The translations under genes and the position numbers were made by a program. Shown here piece after piece: positions 58,268 to 64,000 of a stretch of 64,000 nt of DNA. The DNA is from Miscanthus floridulus (taxonomy: Eukaryota > Streptophyta > Magnoliopsida > Poales > Poaceae), in NCBI RefSeq assembly GCF_019320115.1, contig NC_089581.1:68490485-68554484 (forward strand), in the 5' to 3' direction. The notes under the pieces were generated by a model, which worked only from the letters and a program-made list of their open reading frames with translations, did no database searches and was not told the DNA's origin. Position 1 is the first letter of the stretch. Each line of letters starts with the position of its first letter.

Positions 58268-59930
58268 GGACGCTATACGTTCAACACTTTTTTGGTAATC
58301 GGATGGCCCATTTCTCCGCCACCCCCGTCGTGGCGGGTTCGGGCGATACGATTCGCTTCGGCTTGATAGAGTTTCCCGCACTCTCGCCCGTCGGGATGCG
58401 GGTTCCACCCGTCTTCGAGCCTTCCCAGGCCTTCCGCTTCAGAAGCCTGGACTTTGCCGCCGACCGGCTCGGCATACTCCACCTCCGCGAGGAGACTCGT
58501 GACCCGGCACCCGTCGGAGGGACGTCCTCCATCAACTTTGGGACACACGACTCCAACGGCTCAGCATCTGTGCTTCATTCTGAGCAAACTCTCTGCTCAA
58601 ACCCCGCTGTGAGTAATATACATGTTGTTATTTACTTACTATGTTCTATCTTCCGCCAAATACCCGGTGGGTTACCGTTGTCCCCGTCGCAGCCACCATA
58701 CGGCCGATCCCCCTATGGCCTTGTGTCCCACGCGGACGCGTACGCCCGGGGGCTCCAGCGGATGCCAACACTGCCCCTCTCACGTCTGAACTCGTGGGGA
58801 TGGCGGACTATGGTCCCAGCTGTCTCGACTTCATGGATGACGACGTCGGGAGTGATGACTCTAGCATCGGCGACGTGGCACCAAGCCACCGCCCGTCCCG
58901 CGAGTGCGCTATGACGGATGCTCCGGAACGGCCGCTAGGGGTAACGGAGTCCGCACGGACTCACGCCCCGCCGGGCCCTCATGCGGAGACCCCCGAGCTC
59001 ACGTGCGAGCACGGAGAGGATCTACAACGACAGTGGCCGCATCGGCCACCAACTGCGCCAACGCGCTCGGTGCACCACGTTGCGCCCCGCGCACATGGAC
59101 CGGCGAACGACGCCCGGGGTTGCGCCCATTGGGTCCAGCGCGACACCCCAAATAGGGGAACCAATCCCCCGCAGTTCGCTTGGGCTAGTCAGAACGTTGC
59201 CACCACGGCAATGCTCCTGCATGACCTGCCCGAGCCGAACGACCCTCGCGGACGGCCAATCCATCAGAACCTCTGGGCACTATTGGAGACCGCCGCCGTT
59301 CAACAGGCAGAGTACTCCGTATCGTGACTCGCGACCTCGCACCCCGTCCAAGGAACAGGGACGCAGTAGATAGGGCACCACACCCTGTCATCGCTTCAAC
59401 CACCGATTGCCGCATAAGGAGCCGCAACCGCTCCTCATCTTGACTTGACGACCGCCCTGTATCGACCGCCTATCTACGCGTGGCTTGGGCCGAACCAAGA
59501 CGCGCGCAGCGTCAACCAGAATTCCAGCCCTGACAGCCTGGAACCACGGACCTTTGTCCAACACCCCCAGTAAGCGCCTTTTCTGCCATGCTTCAACGAG
59601 GGCCGCGACAAAGGTAAGGCCAAGCACCAGGATCAAGATGAGGGCCCCTTCACACAGAGGGGAAAGAAGAACAGAAAGGATCACCGCCGACCGGCCAACT
59701 CCGCGTTGGCCGCCGCAACAGATTACGCGGGCACTCAGCCCCGGCAAGACCCTCTGGGCCACTTTCACGAGCTCATGGAGAGCCCATGCACCAACCACAA
59801 CTATCCCGTCAACCTTCTCTACAAAGACTGCCAGCTCCTCAAGCGCCTGCTGAGGTAGGCTAGCAGGCCAAAGGAGGAAGAAGACAGGGAAGCATCGACT
59901 GAAGGACGACGATGACGATGCTCTCTCCAA
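58249..59930 (+). pseudogene. Gypsy gag relic of the second element
   Basis: The first block (58249-58608) begins MVPSMGRTLYVQHFFGNRMA and ends at a donor-like GTGAGT. A following block from about 58692 (after CGTCGCAG) reads PYGRSPYGLVSHADAYARGL. It then appears to shift frame near 58770 to LVGMADYGPSCLDFMDDDVG and SHRPSRECAMTDAPE (58790-59327). Downstream, SPCTNHNYPVNLLYKDCQLL and KRLLR (about 59780-59850) are the conserved gag/protease-proximal segment of these elements, with stops on both sides. It is not translatable as one protein. Confidence 0.65.
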
Positions 59931-60497
59931 GGACCTTGGAACAACTATGTCGTTTATTCTTTTCCTAAGTTTCAGTCTTACCTTACTTAGCGAACGCTCC
60001 TACAAGAGCACCCTGACCCGAACACTGTTCGGCTCGGAGCGCTCGGAGGCTCCACTAGGGGGCTCTACTACCCCTTTGTTATTTTTTTACCTTAAGTACT
60101 CTTTTGCTTTTGTATAGAGAAACTCCTTCCTACCTAAGTAAAAGGGTAGTTTGTTCCTTTGTTTTACCTTACGTAACTTTGCTTTAGAACATTCCGACTG
60201 ATCGTACCCCGCCTTTTCCTATGGCTACGACCGGCCGAGCCTCACGGGCCACACCCCGGGCTCGCAAGGTTGTGACCTACGGAACAAATGGGCAGGTACG
60301 AGATAGAAAGAAATTTAAAACAAAATTATGCTAAGGAAAAACTAAGGAACGAAAGGGAACAAGCTTCCCCGAACGGAGCGACTCCATCACAAGAACAAAA
60401 ACCAATTGCAGTCATTAAAACACACCATGAAACATCTTACACGGGGGCTTCCCCATGAACTTAAAACTTCCTACATTTACTAACTACTATTATATTT
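59931..60497 (+). other. Spacer of the second gypsy element
   Basis: Sequence containing TTCGGCTCGGAGCGCTCGGA, polypyrimidine TTTGTTTTACCTTACG and ACACGGGGGCTTCCCC. No coding sequence is recognised. It lies between the gag relic and the antisense region. Confidence 0.4.
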
Positions 60498-61483
60498 TTA
60501 CATGCTACTGGGTTGACCCAGCGACATCCGACAACGGTGCAACCGACGAAGGCGTAGGCTGCTCACTTCCTGACGGCACGGCATCCGGCTCGACTGAGGC
60601 CGAGGCGACATTTCCCCCCGAACAGGCTCCGGGCTATCCGCAGGCTCGGAAGCATTCTCTCCACGCATGCTTTGGGCCATGTCTTGATGGTGAACGTCCA
60701 TCACCCACTTGGCGGAGACTTGCTCTGACACCGACCGCGCGTGCGGCAGCAAGCTCACCCCAATGGATTGGATGTCCTCCGTGCTCAGACCCTCAGCATA
60801 CCCACTGCAGATAGCGTCGAAGTCCAAGTTCAGGTGGTGCATCGCCACCGAGGTCAGCACCCCCGACGCTCCATAAAATAGCCCGCTCCTAACTGCGTCC
60901 GGGACCTCGGCCAGCTAGACCGTGAGCGCGCTGGTACTTGGCACCGACCCAAAGATTTCCAAGACGACGAGTCGGGCAACGTTGCGGATCTGGTCGAGAT
61001 CCCCTTCGAGAGCACGTCGCTCTTCACGGGACTTGGCTGGCTCCTCGGCATTCTGGCTGAAGCTCACCTTGGACGTCTCTAGGTCTCGCTCTAGCGCCTT
61101 CACCTTTTCACCCAGCTCTGGAGGAAGGGCGACAAACTCAGAAATAGGCTGAGGGAAAAATCAACACCACAAGAAAACAAAAGGGTACGCACTGGTGTGA
61201 GAGGCCTCAAGGGTGGAGAAATCCTCTGCCTACCGGGCCACCTACTCGCGCAACCGGGTACTCGCGTCTTCCATCCCCATCGCCTGGCTCCAGAGCATGA
61301 GCACTTCCTGATCCGCCTCCAATCGGGCCCTCTGCTCTGCTTCCAGGGCCTTCTGTGCCCTCTCCAGGGCGGCCCGCTCTGGCTCAAGGGCCGCCAAGGC
61401 CTCTTGAAGTGCCGCCTCAGTATTGGCCAGGGACATCCGCAGCCCCGCCTCGATCTCATGGTGGGCCTTCGCCGCCTCAAGCC
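60498..61483 (-). pseudogene. Antisense ORF region of the second gypsy element (coiled coil)
   Basis: Minus-strand blocks: 61436 downward, LANTEAALQEALAALEPERA followed by a Glu/Ala/Leu/Arg heptad-rich stretch; 61103 downward, MKALERDLETSKVSFSQNAE then RNVARLVVLEIFGSVPSTSA; 60860 downward, LNLDFDAICSGYAEGLSTED then VMDVHHQDMAQSM. The order, coiled coil followed by an RNVARLVVxEIFGSxPSTSA segment, is that of the antisense proteins carried by many grass gypsy elements. GT/AG-like joints are possible between blocks. The copia insertion at 61484 removes its N-terminal portion from view. Confidence 0.55.
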
Positions 61484-63057
61484 TGAAAGCATCTAGGCCC
61501 CTAAGTGGATTTCGGTGATTAATGTCAATACAAGATTACTGTGACTAACGTGTATTTTGCAGAGGCAACTAAGTTAGGTCATGGTAATGGAGATTGATTG
61601 GGCAATCGAGGTTGTCATGCCCCTACGATGGAAATCGTTTCGGTTTTCAAAGGATGGACGACAAGGTTAAGGATAACTAGTTCTAAGTGTCAATTGAAGT
61701 TGGAGAGACACTTAGAGTAGTTTAGGACTTTGTTTTTTCCTTTAGCCGTACTATGAAGGGGGGTATGAACAGGTAGCTTGACCTAGTTGAGTCTAGTGAG
61801 TTAGGTGTGGTGCACACTTGTGAAAACTAGCTCTAGATAGCTCCTATGAATGCCTAAAATCCTTTGGAGCAAACTTTATTCACATATGATCGAAAGTTGG
61901 AAGTGAATGGAGGGTCAAATACTGACCGGACGCTGGCTCCGGTGCGACCGGACGCTGGTCGCAGGGTCTGGTCAGTTCATTTGACTGTGAAGAACAAGAC
62001 TGGTGTGACCGGACGCTGGAAGGTCGTATGACCGGACGCTGAGGCCAGCATCCGGTCGACTCCAGTAAGGGTCCAAACTTGAGAAAGTGCGACCGGACGT
62101 GTCCGGTCAGCGGTGACCGGACCCTGAGTATCCAGCGTCCGGTCATTTATAGTAAGCATCCAAGAGCGACCGGACACGTCCGGTCGGTACTGACCGGACC
62201 CTGACAGTGTCCGATCACCACTTGAAAACTGTTCGCGGGTTGAACTGACCGGAGCGTCCGGTCAAAACGATCGGAGCATCCAGTCACCCCGCAGAAGCTC
62301 ATAACGGTTCGTTTTTTAGGCTGCCTTATAAATAGAAGGTCCACTCATGAGTGGAGTCACTTTTGCTCATTCCAACAGCTGAGAAACACGTTTGTGAGTG
62401 CCAAGAAGAGCAAGGTCCTAGTGAGGTGTTTGTGATTTGAGAATCCAAGAGTGAAACCTCATTAGTGAATCAAGAGTAGACAAGTGTGCATCCATCTTCT
62501 CATTAGGCTTCGCGTGGTCAAGTGAGAGTTCGTGCTTATTACTCTTGGTGATCGCCATCACCTAGATGGCTTGGTGGTGATTGGGAGTTCGGTGTTCACC
62601 CGGCGGAGCTTGTGGGTGACCCAACTCAAGTTGTGAGCGGCTTTGGGTGATTCGCCGCGACGGAGTGTCGAAGAATCAACCCGTAGAGAGCACTTGATCC
62701 TTGCGCGGATCAAGGGGGAGCTACACCCTTGCGTGGGTGCTCCAACGAGGACTAGTGGGGAGTGGCGACTCTCCGATACCTTGGCAAAACATCGCCGTGT
62801 TCTTTTCTCTCCCTATTTACTTTGAGCACTTACTTTGAGTATTTACTTTGAGCAATTCAATACTTGCTTTACATTCTTAGAATTGCTATGCTAGAGTAAG
62901 TTTGGAACATAGGGTGTAAGTTCTTTGTGCGTTGATTTGATAGGAACACTTTTCTAGGCACAAGGGGTTAATTGGGCTATCCGTAGGATTTGATTATTGC
63001 AAGAAAATTTAGAATTAGCCCAATTCACCCCCCCTCTTGGGCATCTTGATCCTTTCA
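61484..63057 (+). repeat. 5' LTR of the right-hand copia element
   Basis: It starts TGAAAGCATCTAGGCCCC and ends GCATCTTGATCCTTTCA. A TATA box CCTTATAAATAGAAGG lies at 62324-62339. A dense array of GACCGGACGCT and its inverse occupies 61920-62280, immediately upstream of the TATA box. Confidence 0.9.
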
Positions 63058-63058
63058 A

Positions 63059-63073
63059 TTGGTATTGGAGCCT
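63059..63073 (+). other. Copia primer-binding site
   Basis: TTGGTATTGGAGCC lies one base after the LTR end. It is a variant of the TGGTATCAGAGC initiator-tRNA-Met site. Confidence 0.75.
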
Positions 63074-63110
63074 CGTGCTCATATTTTTAAGCCTAACCGC
63101 TTAGAGCAAG

Positions 63111-64000
63111 ATGTCTCACGGGGATGGACCTCCTCCTATCTTCGAGGGGGATGATTTTCCATATTGGAAAATTCACATGGAGGCTTACCTAGAAGCTCTA
63201 GATGTTGGAATTCTTAGAGCCGCCTCTCAAGGGTTCCCAACACCTAAGAATGCCGCACAACTTCAAGGCGATGAAGTAAACTATGAAAAATGGAATGCAA
63301 AGGCTCGCAACACCATCTTTAGAGGCCTTTGCAAAGATGTGTTTAATCGTGTAAGGAACCACAAAGACGCCCATGCACTATGGTTGGACGTTTGTGCGCT
63401 CCATGAGGGAACCAAGAGTGAGCGTGAGGAATGCTATCATCTTGTGATTAAAAAGCTAAATTCTTTTGAGATGCTTCCCAAAGAAAGTGCTAATGAAATG
63501 TATTCTCGTTTAAATGTTCTTGTAGAGGAAGTCAATGGGCTTGGACTTACTCAAATGTCACCATCCGACGTTGTGAGAAAGATCTTGAGTGTCCTCCCCA
63601 TTGACAAATATGGGCACATTGTGACCGTGCTACATCAAGGTGATCTTTCCACCGCTACACCGACACAAATCTTGGGAAAGATCAATGCTCATGAGATGTA
63701 CATGCACATCACGCCACAAGATGGCTCATCCTCTACAAAGAAGAAAGAGAAGGACTTAGCATTCAAAGCTAGCCAAGATAAGGGCAAGACAAGACTTGAG
63801 TATGAGAGCTCAAGTGATGAAGATGATGAAGAAAGTCTTGCTCTCATGGTGAAGAAGACCGCCAAGATGCTAAAGAAGCTAAACAAGAGTGGCATCAAGT
63901 TTGACGGCAAGAAGAAGTTCTTCACTAGCTCAAGAAGAAAGCCAATCTCCGAGATGGATTGCTACAATTGTGGTGAACTTGGTCACCTAGCTCATCAATG
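63111..64000 (+). CDS. Copia gag, N-terminal 296 codons, open to the window edge
   Basis: ATG at 63111 (MSHGDGPPPIFEGDDFPYW) opens a frame with no stop to 64000. It shows the copia gag domain: DFPYWKIHMEAYLEAL, a Trp-rich ALWLDVCALHEGTKSERE segment, and LPIDKYGHIVTVLHQGDLST. A Lys/Asp/Glu-rich hinge follows (SSSTKKKEKDLAFK, SSSDEDDEES). The start of a CCHC knuckle, CYNCGELGHLAHQ, is cut by the window edge just before its last Cys. It is distinct from the gag at 16613-18694, so two copia families are present. Confidence 0.95.
   Translation, partial: MSHGDGPPPIFEGDDFPYWKIHMEAYLEALDVGILRAASQGFPTPKNAAQLQGDEVNYEKWNAKARNTIFRGLCKDVFNRVRNHKDAHALWLDVCALHEGTKSEREECYHLVIKKLNSFEMLPKESANEMYSRLNVLVEEVNGLGLTQMSPSDVVRKILSVLPIDKYGHIVTVLHQGDLSTATPTQILGKINAHEMYMHITPQDGSSSTKKKEKDLAFKASQDKGKTRLEYESSSDEDDEESLALMVKKTAKMLKKLNKSGIKFDGKKKFFTSSRRKPISEMDCYNCGELGHLAHQ

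Larger units (their letters stand above)
57037..61483 (+). mobile_element. Ty3/gypsy retrotransposon, 5' part, cut by a copia insertion
   Basis: A 1211-bp LTR (57037-58247), a PBS at 58248, a broken gag region on + (58249-59930), a spacer, then an antisense coiled-coil region on - (60498-61492). No RT or integrase is visible in this part. It is interrupted at 61484 by a copia LTR and presumably resumes beyond the window. The left flank 5-mer is ATTTT (57032-57036). Confidence 0.8.
61484..64000 (+). mobile_element. Ty1/copia retrotransposon, 5' part (runs off the window)
   Basis: An LTR (61484-63057), a PBS and an uninterrupted gag to the window end, all on plus. It is inserted in the antisense region of the gypsy element. 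Its intact gag over 296 codons suggests a young copy; pol and the 3' LTR lie beyond 64000. Confidence 0.92.

Noticed and set aside
58249..59930. Open frames as candidate host exons
   Set aside because: They follow a gypsy LTR and PBS and contain gag-type segments; they belong to the element.

Overview
This is a plant nuclear window from a grass, most likely a panicoid of the Andropogoneae (Saccharum, Miscanthus or Sorghum type). That placement is inferred from the GC-rich 5' gene ends, Tourist, Stowaway and hAT MITEs with grass-type termini, an Au-like SINE, and SIRE-type copia and Tat-type gypsy elements with CCGGACGC-rich LTRs. It is not a bacterial region: there are no operons, and coding signal is sparse and intron-split.

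Layout. (1) 1-20626 is a nested retrotransposon block. A decayed, RT-less Ty3/gypsy element (106-20626) carries gag and protease relics on + and two antisense transcription-unit-like regions on -, one with a plant-mobile-domain signature. Its 3' LTR is split by a 10.1-kb Ty1/copia element (10406-20531, coding on -). (2) 20627-21700 is the 5' end of a TATA-box-binding-protein (TBP) gene on -: promoter, exon 1, intron 1, exon 2 and the start of intron 2. The gypsy element interrupts it. The first 105 bp of the window, on the far side of the element, are a second copy of TBP intron 1. (3) 21700-30875 is intergenic, with several MITEs, a tRNA-Leu relic, a long copia-type LTR (about 27.77-29.9 kb), a SINE and GC-rich orphan fragments. 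(4) 30882-49606 holds three direct tandem copies of a 4.9-kb non-coding unit built largely of MITEs. A 3.9-kb non-autonomous LTR retrotransposon with an internal 68-72 bp minisatellite lies at the boundary between copies 2 and 3. (5) 51503-53827 is the one clearly intact host gene, a two-exon FQR1-like NAD(P)H:quinone oxidoreductase (WrbA/flavodoxin family) with a predicted N-myristoylated N terminus. (6) 54.9-57.0 kb has a SINE with clear target duplications, a MITE and an orphan GC-rich 5' gene end. (7) 57037-61483 is the 5' part of a second gypsy element with an antisense coiled-coil region, cut at 61484 by another copia element whose LTR and open gag run to the window edge.

The host genes are TBP (broken or partly duplicated here), FQR1-like (intact), and possibly the orphan 5' end at 56.1 kb. 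Everything else is mobile DNA. The most informative signals are the TBP intron duplicated across the gypsy element, the 4.9-kb triplication whose copy order can be read from MITE presence and absence, and a CCGGAC motif cluster just upstream of the TATA box in three different copia-type LTRs.
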